Origin: Streptomyces kronopolitis
GTDB taxonomy: Bacteria; Actinomycetota; Actinomycetes; Streptomycetales; Streptomycetaceae
Assembly: GCF_014646275.1 (NCBI RefSeq)
Contig: NZ_BMND01000042.1
Location: 1-48,638 of the forward strand
Direction: 5' to 3'
DNA: 48,638 bases
The translations under genes were made by a program, and so were the position numbers. Shown here in pieces: positions 1-11,950 of this stretch. Each line of letters begins with the position of its first letter. The first letter of the stretch is position 1. Below the pieces are notes generated by a model. It was not told the origin of the DNA, made no database searches, and saw nothing but the letters and a program-made list of their open reading frames with translations.

Positions 1-43
1 CCGGACCTTTTCTCCACCCCTCAACGGGAGGGGGCGGGCCGGA

Positions 44-92
44 GGGGCCTGGTGTGTGGACGTAAAGCGAAGCAGTCCACACACCAGGCCCC
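44..92. terminator. Long perfect hairpin, probable bidirectional terminator
   Basis: GGGGCCTGGTGTGTGGAC at 44-61 is exactly complementary to 75-92, giving an 18-bp perfect stem around a 13-base loop. There is no T-tract, as is usual for streptomycete terminators. It probably ends a gene lying left of the window. Confidence 0.6.
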
Positions 93-162
93 GGAGGTCC
101 GTCTCCGCACCCAACAGCCCCGCGCAGCGGCCCCCGCCCGCCGCAGGCGCAACGGCGAGAAG

Positions 163-281
163 CCACCACGGCGGGCCAGCCGACAACGTGGGAAGCCAGC
201 CAAGCGCAGCGGAGACGCACCGCGAAGCGGGCGACACACGGCGAGCAACCACCACGGCGGGGATGCCAAAAACGTGGGAAG
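163..281. repeat. Two direct repeat units 86 bp apart
   Basis: CCACCACGGCGGG occurs at 163-175 and 249-261. AACGTGGGAAG occurs at 185-195 and 271-281. Both blocks keep the same 86-bp period, so this is a duplicated unit of about 33 bp with a diverged middle. I see no convincing gene in 1-344; the repeat and the hairpin before it are the only structure I find there. Confidence 0.55.
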
Positions 282-344
282 AAATTCCTCGGTAAGAAAG
301 ATCCACGTGACCCCCTCCACGCACCGTCCGCCGAGAACAGCCGT

Positions 345-1472
345 ATGCGTGTCGCCCTCGTCACCGAATCCTTCCCGCCCGATGTCAACGGCGTTGCCCA
401 CTGCGCCCTGGAGACCGCCCGGCACCTCGTCCGGCGCGGTCATGATCCGCTCGTCATCGCACCGCTCGGTGGCGCCGCGCCGGCCTCCGGTTCGCAGGAG
501 AGCCCTTGTCCCGTCGTGCGGGTGCCGTCGATGCCGCTGCCCGGCTATCCGCAGGTGCGGATCGCGCTTCCGGGGCGGCGGCTGTCCGCCGCGCTCGCCG
601 AGCACCGGCCCGATCTGGTGCACCTCGCCAGCCCCTTCGTCCTCGGTGCCCGCGCGATGGCGGCCGCCGCCCGGCTGCGGGTGCCCGCGGTCGCCGTCTA
701 CCAGACCGATCTGGGGCGTTATGCCCGTACCTACCTCGGTGGCGGCGGGGCCGCGGCCTGGCGGCGCATCAAGGCGGTGCACGCCGCGGCCGACCGCACC
801 CTCGCGCCGTCCAGCGCCGCCCTGCGGGATCTGACCGAGCACGGGGTGCCGCGGGTCCATCTGTGGCCGCGCGGTGTCGACTCCGAACGGTTCCACCCCG
901 GGCGGCGCGACTCGGTGCTGCGCAGCTCGCTGGTCGCGGGGCGGGAGCTGCTGGTGGGGTACGTGGGACGGCTCGCGCCCGAGAAGGACGTCCGGCTGCT
1001 GGCCGAGACCTCGCGGCTGCCGGGCGTCCGCACCGTCGTCGTCGGCGACGGCCCCAGCGCCGCCGGGCTGCGCACGGCGCTGCCGGAGGTCCGCTTCATG
1101 GGCCGCCGCACCGGCGACGAACTCGCCCGGATCTACGCCTCGTTGGACGTCTTCGTGCACACCGGGCCGTACGAGACCTTCTGCCAGACCGTGCAGGAGG
1201 CGATGGCCTCCGGGGTGCCGGTGGTCGCGCCGCGAGCGGGCGGGCCGGTGGACCTGGTGGACCACGGCCGTACGGGGCTGCTGGTGACGCCGGGCGACGG
1301 CGCCGCCTTCCGGGACGCGGTGCGCTTCCTGGGGGGCAGTGCCGAGCTGCGCGCCCGGTACGGTGCCGCGGCCCGCGGCGCCGTCGCGGAGCGCACCTGG
1401 GCGGCGGTGGGCGATCTGCTGCTCGGCCATTACGAGGCCGTGCTCGGCGACCGGACGGCGGTGGCGGCATGA
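345..1472 (+). CDS. GT4-family glycosyltransferase (MgtA/PimB-like)
   Basis: This 375-residue protein is a probable GT-B fold, retaining glycosyltransferase that moves a sugar, perhaps mannose from GDP-mannose, onto a lipid or glycan at the inner membrane face. The N-terminus (VTESFPPDVNGVAH) has the acceptor-domain glycine/asparagine loop of the MgtA/PimB group. VGYVGRLAPEKD marks the start of the nucleotide-sugar domain. The YETFCQTVQEAMASGVPVV segment is the E-x7-E donor-binding motif. I see no signal peptide or membrane span. The ATG at 345 is chosen because homology starts immediately; its ribosome site is weak. The gene overlaps the next glycosyltransferase by ATGA, so the two are probably translated together. 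Family is clear; donor and acceptor are not. Confidence 0.85.
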   Translation: MRVALVTESFPPDVNGVAHCALETARHLVRRGHDPLVIAPLGGAAPASGSQESPCPVVRVPSMPLPGYPQVRIALPGRRLSAALAEHRPDLVHLASPFVLGARAMAAAARLRVPAVAVYQTDLGRYARTYLGGGGAAAWRRIKAVHAAADRTLAPSSAALRDLTEHGVPRVHLWPRGVDSERFHPGRRDSVLRSSLVAGRELLVGYVGRLAPEKDVRLLAETSRLPGVRTVVVGDGPSAAGLRTALPEVRFMGRRTGDELARIYASLDVFVHTGPYETFCQTVQEAMASGVPVVAPRAGGPVDLVDHGRTGLLVTPGDGAAFRDAVRFLGGSAELRARYGAAARGAVAERTWAAVGDLLLGHYEAVLGDRTAVAA

Positions 1473-2695
1473 CCGCGCGGCACGGCACCACGACGGGCCT
1501 GCGCATCGTCCGGATCGCCAACTTCGTCACTCCGGCCTCCGGCGGGCTGCGCACCGCGCTGCGCGAACTCGGGGCGGGCTACCGGGCCGCCGGGCACGAG
1601 CCGGTCCTCATCGTGCCCGGGCCGCCGCGGCCGGACGGCTCGGCCGCGATCCGCGACGAGAGCACCCCGCAGGGCCGGGTGATCACCCTGCCGGGGCCCG
1701 AGCTGCCGGGCAGCGGCGGCTACCGCATGCTCACCGACCGCCCCCGGCTCCAGCGGCTGCTGCACGCGCTGGCGCCCGACCGGCTGGAGGTCTCCGACCG
1801 TACGACGCTGCGCTGGACCGGGGAGTGGGCGCGCCGGGCCCGGGTTCCCGCGGTGATGGTCTCGCACGAGAGCGTGGACGGGGTGCTGCGTACCTGGGGC
1901 GTCCCGCAGCCGCTCGCCCGTGCCGCCGCGGACCGGCTCAACACCCGTACGGCGCACGCCTACAGCCGGGTCGTGTGCACCACGGAGTGGGCGGCGGCGG
2001 AGTTCACCCGGGTCGGTGCGCGCAATGTGGTGCGCGCGCCGCTCGGTGTCGATCTCGACGCCTGGCACCCGGACTGCCGCAGCGCCGCGCTGCGCCGGCG
2101 CAGCGCGGGCCGGGCGGAGGTCCTGCTGCTGCTCTGCTCCCGGCTGTCGCAGGAGAAGCGGCCCGGACGGGCCCTGGACGCCCTGGACCGGCTGCGCCGG
2201 CGTGGGGTCGACGCGGCCCTGGTGGTGGTCGGCGACGGGCCGCTGCGCTCCCGTCTGGAGGCCCGGGCGCGCGACGAGCGGCTGCCCGCCGCGTTCCTCG
2301 GGCACCTCACCGACCGCTCCCGCCTCGCCGCGTTGCAGGCCGCAGCCGATGTGGCGCTGGCGCCCGGACCGGCCGAGACGTTCGGGCTGGCCGCCCTGGA
2401 GGCGCTCGCCTGCGGGACGCCGGTGGTCGCCAGCGCGGCCTCGGCGCTGGCCGGTCTGGTCGGCAGCGGCGGCGACACCGCCCTGGACGACGGGCCCTCG
2501 TTCGCCGACGCGGTCCAGCGGGTGCTGGCCCGGCCCGAACCCGCCCGGCGCGCGGCCGCCCGCCGCCGGGCCGAGGGCTTCGGCTGGCGGCCCGCGGTCG
2601 ACGCCTTCCTGGCGGCGCACGACGTGCCCGCGCCGCCGGTCCGTCCGCTCGCCGCCCCGGCCGGGGCGCGCCGGGCCGGTCCGTGGGGCGGGTGA
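1469..2695 (+). CDS. Second GT4-family glycosyltransferase
   Basis: This 408-residue GT-B glycosyltransferase is encoded directly behind the first, with its ATG overlapping the upstream stop (ATGA). The N-terminal ASGGLRTALRELGAGY segment is the glycine-rich acceptor loop. LLLCSRLSQEKRPGRALDA opens the C-terminal Rossmann domain, and AETFGLAALEALACGTPVV is the E-x7-E sugar-nucleotide motif. It is not a duplicate of its neighbour, since the two differ in most positions outside the motifs. A pair of GT4 enzymes followed by an SGNH hydrolase suggests stepwise assembly and trimming of an envelope glycan or glycolipid. That role is inferred from gene order only, and the substrate is unknown. Confidence 0.82.
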   Translation: MTARHGTTTGLRIVRIANFVTPASGGLRTALRELGAGYRAAGHEPVLIVPGPPRPDGSAAIRDESTPQGRVITLPGPELPGSGGYRMLTDRPRLQRLLHALAPDRLEVSDRTTLRWTGEWARRARVPAVMVSHESVDGVLRTWGVPQPLARAAADRLNTRTAHAYSRVVCTTEWAAAEFTRVGARNVVRAPLGVDLDAWHPDCRSAALRRRSAGRAEVLLLLCSRLSQEKRPGRALDALDRLRRRGVDAALVVVGDGPLRSRLEARARDERLPAAFLGHLTDRSRLAALQAAADVALAPGPAETFGLAALEALACGTPVVASAASALAGLVGSGGDTALDDGPSFADAVQRVLARPEPARRAAARRRAEGFGWRPAVDAFLAAHDVPAPPVRPLAAPAGARRAGPWGG

Positions 2696-3644
2696 TGACG
2701 GTGCGGTCCGAGGGGACGGCGGCACCGGCCGCGGGCGGCGGCAGCCTGCCGGCCCCGGTCCGCTTCGTGGCGCTCGGGGACTCGCTGACCGAGGGGCTCG
2801 GCGACCCCGTGGCGGGCGGCGGCTGGCGCGGCTGGGCCGCCCTGCTGGCTGGGGCCTTGGGGGAGCGGCCGGACGCGGTGGAGCTGGTGAACCTGGCGCG
2901 CAGCGGCGCGCAGACGGCGGACGTGGCCGAGCGGCAGCTGCCCGTGGCCCGGGAGCTGCGGCCGCGGTTCGCCTCACTGGTCGTCGGGGCCAACGACACC
3001 CTGCGTGCCGCCTTCGCCATCGAGCGGGTCGCGGCCGCGCTGGACGGGGCGCACGGCGCGCTGAGCGCCGACGGGGCCGTGGTGCTGACGGCCTGTCTGC
3101 CCGACCCCGGCCGGATGCTGGGGCTGCCCGGGCCGCTGGCCCGCCCGCTCGCCCGGCGGATGCGCGCGGTGAACACCGTGGTCCATGAGGTCTCCGCCCG
3201 CTACCGGGGCGTGCATCTGCACCTCGCCGACCACCCCTGGGTCACCGAGCGCGCCTCGTGGAGCGTGGACCGGCTGCATCCCGCAGAGCGCGGCCACCGG
3301 CTGCTGGCCCACGGCTTCCATGCGGCGCTCGCCGGCGCCGGGCTGCCCGTCGGGTCGCCGCCCGCGCTGACCCTGGACGGACCGCCGCCGACCCGCGCCG
3401 GATCGGCCGTGTGGATGGCGACCCGCGGCACCCGCTGGGTCGCCGACCGGTGCACGGATCTGCTGCCCGGCCTGCTCGCCCTGGCCCTCCAGGAGTGCCG
3501 GCACGGGATCACCGGCTCCGGCCGGCTGCTGGACGCCGCGGCCGAGCGCGCCACCCGCACCGCGCTGGCCGCCCTGCCCGAGCCGGGCGGCGGCGCGCTG
3601 TGGAAAACCTCCGGGTCGGCGAAGGGCGCTGTGACAATGGCGGG

Positions 3645-3648
<4 letters not shown>
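2695..3648 (+). CDS. SGNH/GDSL-family hydrolase
   Basis: This 317-residue hydrolase has the SGNH layout. Block I is ALGDSLTEGLGD (nucleophile Ser), block III is GANDT (oxyanion Asn), and the catalytic Asp/His pair lies in SVDRLHPAERGH. These enzymes are esterases or deacetylases acting on lipids or acylated sugars. No signal peptide is evident; the first 20 residues are polar and Ala/Gly-rich. After block V there is an extra tail of roughly 100 residues that is not part of the usual domain. The start is the ATG at 2695, whose A is the last base of the preceding stop; a GTG at 2692 in the same frame is possible. The gene lies between the two glycosyltransferases and the oxoprolinase, overlapping both neighbours. 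Confidence 0.82.
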
Positions 3649-7280
<3,632 letters not shown>

Positions 7281-7643
7281 CCGCGGCGGGCCGGGCACGG
7301 ACGGTGTCACCACCGACGGCGTTACGAGGACGAGGCAGGACCGGTCGCTGATCCCCGACCGCCTCGCCCAGCTTCTGCGCGCTCATGGATTGGCGGAGTC
7401 GCCCCGCCTGGTGCTGGAGCCGAAGCTCACTGACCTCTGTTTCAACCGCTGCTGCCGAAGGAGGATATATCAGGTCATCGAGGAGGTTCATTTGCCTTCA
7501 GTGACTTGTGTACATACTGTGCTCTTCGCAGCTACGGGGGGCTGACCAGGCGGTTTGGTAGTTGTGCTGACGCTTTTTCACCCCGCGTGGCGTAAGGCAG
7601 AGGGATTGGACCTCTGCGGCTATGTGAATGGAGTATCGGGGAA
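7281..7643. other. Intergenic region upstream of the secreted-peptide gene
   Basis: This 363-bp stretch is visibly less G+C-rich than its left neighbour. It contains one good plus-strand promoter (7492-7520). On the minus strand from 7491 a short open frame reads MNLLDDLIYPPS and then RLRQSMSAQKLGEAVG, which faintly resembles the start of an XRE-type helix-turn-helix protein. It runs into the oxoprolinase gene without a domain, so at most it is a decayed remnant. Confidence 0.35.
7492..7520 (+). promoter_or_regulatory. Promoter for the secreted-peptide gene
   Basis: TTGCCT at 7492-7497 and TACTGT at 7515-7520 are separated by 17 bases, a good primary-sigma promoter. The predicted start near 7527 leaves a leader of about 117 bases before the ATG at 7644. 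The same two hexamers at the same spacing occur in the rRNA promoter at 48211-48239, which suggests strong expression. Confidence 0.6.
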
Positions 7644-7979
7644 ATGCGTACCAGCGCGAGACGTCTTGCCGCTATAGCCATCGGCGGAGCTTTCCTGGTC
7701 GGGATCGCACCTGCACAGGCGGCTCAGCTCTCGGCTTCCACCTATGGGTCTTCCGGCTGGGTGAACCAGAATCACGCCTATGCCTACGCGAAGGACACCA
7801 AGGCGGACGGTGATTCCGTCTACAGCCAGTACGGCCGAGAAAACGCCGGAGACTACTACCTGCACAACAAGAGCGGCAGCGGAACCACCACTCAGAGTGG
7901 TTCGGGGAAGTACATTTACACCCTGACCAGCTGCGTCTCGCTGGACTGGCAGCCCGACACGTGCTCGTCATCGCTCTAA
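7644..7979 (+). CDS. Small secreted two-cysteine protein of unknown function
   Basis: This 111-residue protein has a clear Sec signal peptide: MRTSARR, a hydrophobic core (LAAIAIGGAFLVGI) and an APAQA cleavage site near residue 26. The mature part, about 85 residues, is rich in Ser, Gly, Tyr and Asn. It has the segments DTKADGDSVYSQYGRE and NKSGSGTTTQSGSG and ends with two cysteines (SCVSLDWQPDTCSSSL), probably one disulfide. I recall similar short secreted proteins in other streptomycetes but no assigned function. Local G+C is low: 35 of 60 bases at 7741-7800 and 32 of 60 at 7861-7920, against well over 70% nearby, which points to transfer. A strong promoter precedes it and a hairpin separates it from the ABC genes. 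It could be an antimicrobial or signalling peptide exported or resisted by that transporter; this is inference. An ATG at 7628 is in another frame. Confidence 0.75.
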   Translation: MRTSARRLAAIAIGGAFLVGIAPAQAAQLSASTYGSSGWVNQNHAYAYAKDTKADGDSVYSQYGRENAGDYYLHNKSGSGTTTQSGSGKYIYTLTSCVSLDWQPDTCSSSL

Positions 7980-8029
7980 TCCTCCCCGTACGGTCCTGAT
8001 GGGCCGTTGATCGGGAGCTCACCCTTCTG

Positions 8030-8063
8030 ACGGCCCGGCGGCTCAGTAGTGCTGCCGGGCCGT
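8030..8063 (+). terminator. Hairpin between peptide gene and ABC genes
   Basis: ACGGCCCGGC at 8030-8039 pairs perfectly with 8054-8063 across a 14-base loop. It lies 51 bases after the peptide stop and 27 bases before the ABC start. It probably acts as a terminator or attenuator that keeps transporter expression below peptide expression. Confidence 0.55.
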
Positions 8064-8089
8064 TGCAGTATCTAGCGAGGCAGATCAGC

Positions 8090-8785
8090 ATGGTTCATCC
8101 GAATGTCGACGCCCACCCGGTTCTGAGGCTCAACGGCCTGAGCTACAGCATCGGCGAGCGCCGGCTGCTCAACGGCGTCACCTTGGACTTGGCCTCGGGG
8201 GAGGCCGTTGCGGTGACGGGGCCGAGCGGCAGTGGGAAGAGCACCCTGCTGTCGTTGATTCTGGGCCTCATCACCCCCAACAGGGATCAGGTGTGGGTGG
8301 CCGGCAGCGACATGTCCGCGCTGCGGGGAAAGCGATTGGCGCGGCATCGCGCTCAGCACCTCAGCATGGTCTTCCAGTTCGGCGAGCTGCTTCCCGAACT
8401 GACACCCGTGGAGAATGTGGCACTTGCGGGCCTGCTGGCCGGGGAACCCGGTCGGTCGGCATATGAGCGGGCCGCCGGTCTGCTCCGTGAGGTCGGCGTT
8501 ACCGGTACCACGGCCACCACAGGGGAGCTGTCGGGCGGTGAGCGGCAACGCACCGCCCTGGCACGTGCCTTGATGAACCGGCCCTCGCTGATCCTGGCCG
8601 ATGAGCCCACCGGCTCACTCGACACCGCCGCTCGCAGCTCGGTGGCCGATCTGCTGTTCTCGCTGCCGCAGCGGTGGGGATGCGGGCTGCTGGTGGTCAC
8701 CCACGATCCGAGCATCGCTGCTCGCGCCCACCGGCACTTCAGCCTCCGCGAGGGGCTTCTGCACGACGAGCAGGTGGCCGCATGA
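8090..8785 (+). CDS. ABC transporter ATP-binding protein (MacB/LolD type)
   Basis: This 231-residue nucleotide-binding subunit energises the permease encoded next. Walker A is GPSGSGKST at residues 44-52, the Q-loop is in VFQFGE, the signature is LSGGERQR near residue 147, and Walker B is LILADEPTGSLD near 167, followed by a His switch in VVTHD. The DEPTGSLD form is typical of the MacB/LolD/FtsE group, which works with FtsX-like permeases on peptides, lipoproteins or antibiotics. The ATG at 8090 is preferred, with GAGG about ten bases upstream; an in-frame TTG at 8063 lies inside the hairpin. Its stop overlaps the permease start (ATGA), so the two are one translational unit. Confidence 0.9.
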   Translation: MVHPNVDAHPVLRLNGLSYSIGERRLLNGVTLDLASGEAVAVTGPSGSGKSTLLSLILGLITPNRDQVWVAGSDMSALRGKRLARHRAQHLSMVFQFGELLPELTPVENVALAGLLAGEPGRSAYERAAGLLREVGVTGTTATTGELSGGERQRTALARALMNRPSLILADEPTGSLDTAARSSVADLLFSLPQRWGCGLLVVTHDPSIAARAHRHFSLREGLLHDEQVAA

Positions 8786-10950
8786 CCAGGGCACCGCGCA
8801 GAGCTGGGCTTGGGGCCCGGTGGCACATGCTGCGGATCGGCCGGGCCGCCCGTCGGGGTACGGCAGGGAGCGGTACCCGCTGGATGGCCCTGCTGTTCGC
8901 CACAGCGGTCCTGTGCCTGGCCTTCACCGCGCTGGTGGCGGTATACGCCGGCTATGCGGGAACGCAGGAGCGCACGGGGGCTCGCAGTCCGGAGCGGGTG
9001 ACAGACGGCCACACCACCACTCGGGCCCGCTACTTGCTCAAACACGACACCCTGGACGATGCACGCTCCTACACCGTCGCGTTCGTGGAGCCTGTGGATG
9101 CCGCGGTTGCCCCGCCCCCCGGCCTTACCTCGTGGCCCGCTCCTGGCCAAGCGGTGCTCTCGCCCGCCCTGCTCAAGGCGGGAGCTGGTCAACACATCGC
9201 CGACCGCTACGGCACGTTGGCAGGGACGATAGGCCCGCAGGGGCTGGCATCTCCCAGCGAGCGCTTCGCCTACGTCCGGCCCGCGCACACCATGCGGGGA
9301 ATGACGGAGGCACGCCCCATCCACGGCTTTGGTGCCGCGCCGGAGTGGGGCAACGGGGACTTCACCAATCAGCGGCCCATCTGGAATCTGCTGCTCACCG
9401 TCTGTGGCTTTCTGCTGTTGCCGGCAGCAGCCTGTGTGGTGCTGGCAGCCCGCATCGGCGCTGACGAGCGGGACCGGCGTACCGCCCTCGTCTCGGCTCT
9501 GGGCGCACTGCCGTCGCACCGTCGGCTCATCGTCATCGGTGAAGCGGCCCTACCCGTGGTGGTGGGAGCGGTGGTCGGGGCAGTGCCGGCTGCCGTCGGC
9601 TGTCTGATCGACGTGCCCGTTCCCGTTGTGGACTTCACTCTCCATGCACCGGATCTGGCTGCGTACGCTCTGTGGCTTGTCGGCATGGCGGTGCTGTCAG
9701 TGGTCGTGATGCTCACAGCGGTCACCGTTCTGCACCGACGGCGACGCCCGGGCGCATCGACACGCCCCCGAGCCTCCCGACCGGCCCTGACCAGGTTCGC
9801 CTGCTGGGCTTGTCCGTTGTTCCTGCTGGCAGCCTCGTACGGACCGGGGCTCGCCCCGTCGCCCACCCTGCGCGTGCTGCTGCAGGTAGTGGGCACTCTC
9901 GGCGGATTTGCCACCCTGCCCTCGCTCCTCGCAGCAGCCTGCAAGGCGGCCGGTTCCGCCTTGGCCGAACTCTCTCGCCGTCGGGCCGGGCCGTCCGCTC
10001 TCATCGCGGGACGCTGGATGGCGGCTCATGCCGCGACCACCGCACGGCTGGTGTGTTCGGTGGTGATCGCCATCGGGCTCACGGGGGAGACGCAGTTGTG
10101 GATGTCTCGTATGGCCGAGCCGGTCCGACAGGCCACGGCCGTGCACGCGATGGTCGGTGAGAGCCTGCTGAGGGTGAGCAGCCCCCGGCGCATCACACCG
10201 GCGTTCGTGGAGTCGCTGCCTGAGCAGGCCGTCCTGCTGTCCCTGGAGGAGGACAAGGGAGCCATCACTGTCCTCGGTACGTGCTCCGACCTCAAGGCTG
10301 TCCGCCTCCCCTGCCGATCCACCGCTGTCACGCCTGCGGACGGGGCCGACGAACGCCTGCGATACGCCCTCGGGCGCGGCACCGACCTCAACACCGCTGT
10401 CATCGCGCAGGCGTCCGCCCACACCGGCAGGGCAGCGCTCGTGCTCTCCCGCGGTGGGACCGCGCTCGATGTCGCCGGGATCAAGCAGACAGCCAACCGC
10501 ACACTCGCGCCCGGAACCGACGTCAGCACACTGGGCACCGAGTGGATCAGTGGCGGAATGGTGCTCAGGGACCAGTCAGGGTGGCTGCTCTTCTTCGGCC
10601 TCTTGGGTACCTCCGTCCTGGCGGTGGGGTTCGCGCTCAATACGCAGGCCGAGTTCTTGCGCCAGGGGCGGGCTGCCGCACCCCTGGCAGTGCTCTGCGG
10701 CCGTCGCAGGGTCTTTTACGGACTCAGCGGATGGAGCCTGCTCGCTCCGCTCCTCGCTTCCGGGGCCGTGGGAGTCCTCATCTACTCCTGGCTCGCCGGC
10801 CCCCTCATCGCGGACGGATACGCGCAGACCTCACCGACTTTGATGTCTGTCAGCCTGGGAGTGAGCGCTGCGCTGGGCCTCGTGCTCTGGGTGTGCGGCG
10901 GAACCAGCGCCGCCCGGATCTCCGGCCGCTGGCGCCCCAACGGTGACTGA
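8782..10950 (+). CDS. FtsX/MacB-like ABC transporter permease
   Basis: This 722-residue membrane protein is the partner of the preceding ATPase. I count about ten hydrophobic spans. One is near the N-terminus (WMALLFATAVLCLAFTALVAV), followed by an outside domain of roughly 140 residues. A cluster of six follows (from WNLLLTVCGFLLLPAAACVV to VVIAIGLTGETQLW), then a second outside domain with two cysteines (GTCSDLKAVRLPC). Three spans close the protein. This duplicated FtsX plan resembles the large permeases beside lactococcin-972-type bacteriocin genes and antimicrobial-peptide resistance transporters. Substrate is unknown; the secreted peptide immediately upstream is the obvious candidate. 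Codon use is less G+C-biased than in the flanking metabolic genes, matching the peptide gene. Confidence 0.8.
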   Translation: MTRAPRRAGLGARWHMLRIGRAARRGTAGSGTRWMALLFATAVLCLAFTALVAVYAGYAGTQERTGARSPERVTDGHTTTRARYLLKHDTLDDARSYTVAFVEPVDAAVAPPPGLTSWPAPGQAVLSPALLKAGAGQHIADRYGTLAGTIGPQGLASPSERFAYVRPAHTMRGMTEARPIHGFGAAPEWGNGDFTNQRPIWNLLLTVCGFLLLPAAACVVLAARIGADERDRRTALVSALGALPSHRRLIVIGEAALPVVVGAVVGAVPAAVGCLIDVPVPVVDFTLHAPDLAAYALWLVGMAVLSVVVMLTAVTVLHRRRRPGASTRPRASRPALTRFACWACPLFLLAASYGPGLAPSPTLRVLLQVVGTLGGFATLPSLLAAACKAAGSALAELSRRRAGPSALIAGRWMAAHAATTARLVCSVVIAIGLTGETQLWMSRMAEPVRQATAVHAMVGESLLRVSSPRRITPAFVESLPEQAVLLSLEEDKGAITVLGTCSDLKAVRLPCRSTAVTPADGADERLRYALGRGTDLNTAVIAQASAHTGRAALVLSRGGTALDVAGIKQTANRTLAPGTDVSTLGTEWISGGMVLRDQSGWLLFFGLLGTSVLAVGFALNTQAEFLRQGRAAAPLAVLCGRRRVFYGLSGWSLLAPLLASGAVGVLIYSWLAGPLIADGYAQTSPTLMSVSLGVSAALGLVLWVCGGTSAARISGRWRPNGD

Positions 10951-11045
10951 CCGCACGGGCCGTTGACCGCGGTCGAGTCCGCTCGGGCCCGTCGGCGAGC
11001 GGTGGAAGCCGCTACGACAGGACCACTGGCGGGCAGCCGCCACCT

Positions 11046-11063
11046 CGCATCGCCCCTGATGCG
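11046..11063. terminator. Small hairpin between convergent genes
   Basis: CGCATC at 11046-11051 pairs with GATGCG at 11058-11063 around a 6-base loop, and outer CCAC/GTGG bases may extend it with a bulge. It lies between the permease and pxpC, which converge, and may serve both as a terminator. The short stem makes this tentative. Confidence 0.35.
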
Positions 11064-11086
11064 GGTGTGGCATGCGAAGACCGGAC

Positions 11087-11950
11087 CTAGCGCATCCGCA
11101 CGAACCGGACCGCCGTCCCCGGGGCCGCCTGGGCTGCCGGGGCCAGGAAGCGTTCGGGGACCACGCCGATGACCGGGTAGCCGCCGGTGGTCGGGTGGTC
11201 GTGGAGGAAGAGGACCGGCAGGCCGTTCGGGGGGACCTGGAGGGCGCCCAGCGGCATGCCCTCGCTGGGGAGTTCGCCGGGGCGGGCGCGCTCCAGGGGC
11301 GGGCCCTCGGTGTGCAGACCGATGCGGTTGCCGGCCGGGGAGACCCGGAACCGGCCGGTGACCAGGGTGCGCAGACCGGCGTCGGTGAACCAGTCGTCGC
11401 GCGGGCCGGGCAGGAACGGCAGCAGCAGTTCGGCCACCGGGCCCGGGTGCGGCACGGCGTCCGCGGTGGACGGCGGGCCGTGCGGAGTGCCCAGGGGGAG
11501 TACCGCGTCCTCGGCGAGCGGGTCGGGGCCGAGGCCGGAGAGGAGATCGGCGGCGCGGCTGCCGAGGACCGGCTCGGTAGTGATGCCGCCGGCGAAGGCG
11601 AGGTAGGAGCGCAGCCCGTGGGTGGCCGGGCCCGCGTCCAGGACGGCGCCGGCCGGGACGCGTACCGGGGCGCCCCAGGGGGCGGGGCGGCCGTCGACGG
11701 TCACCGGGCAGGGCGCGCCGGTGACCGCGGCGGTGGTGGCCGTGCGGACCCGTACGGCGCAGCCCGTGAGGGTGGTCTCCAGGGTGGCGGCGGAACCGGG
11801 GTTGCCGACCAGGCGGTTGGCCAGGCGGTGCGCGGGCGCGTCCAGGGCGCCGGCGCGCGGCACCCCGAGGTGGGCGTGGCCGGGCCTGCCGAGGTCCTGG
11901 ACGGTGGTGAGCGCACCGGCCCGGACGACCGAGAAGGCGCGGTCGGTCAT
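11087..11950 (-). CDS. pxpC: 5-oxoprolinase subunit C (KipA/PxpC)
   Basis: This 287-residue protein belongs to the biotin-dependent carboxyltransferase-like KipA family. With PxpA and PxpB it opens the 5-oxoproline ring using ATP to give glutamate. Family hallmarks are TTVQDLGRPGHAHLGVPRAGALD near the N-terminus, TLTGCAVRV, SYLAFAGGI and SEGMPLGALQVPPNGLPVLF, followed by a C-terminal TGGYPVIG. Length is typical. It is the last gene of a three-gene operon; its ATG overlaps the pxpB stop by four bases, implying stoichiometric translation. The complete set upstream argues for the metabolic enzyme rather than the sporulation-kinase inhibitor role first described for Bacillus kip genes. Confidence 0.92.
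   Translation of the reverse strand: MTDRAFSVVRAGALTTVQDLGRPGHAHLGVPRAGALDAPAHRLANRLVGNPGSAATLETTLTGCAVRVRTATTAAVTGAPCPVTVDGRPAPWGAPVRVPAGAVLDAGPATHGLRSYLAFAGGITTEPVLGSRAADLLSGLGPDPLAEDAVLPLGTPHGPPSTADAVPHPGPVAELLLPFLPGPRDDWFTDAGLRTLVTGRFRVSPAGNRIGLHTEGPPLERARPGELPSEGMPLGALQVPPNGLPVLFLHDHPTTGGYPVIGVVPERFLAPAAQAAPGTAVRFVRMR

Noticed and set aside
21..1430. A 469-residue minus-strand frame over the left repeat and first glycosyltransferase
   Set aside because: No domain; it crosses a perfect hairpin and overlaps a real GT4 gene.
7644..7979. Lactococcin-972 family bacteriocin
   Set aside because: Gene neighbourhood is similar, but the mature sequence has two cysteines and lacks the Trp/His-rich pattern I associate with that family.
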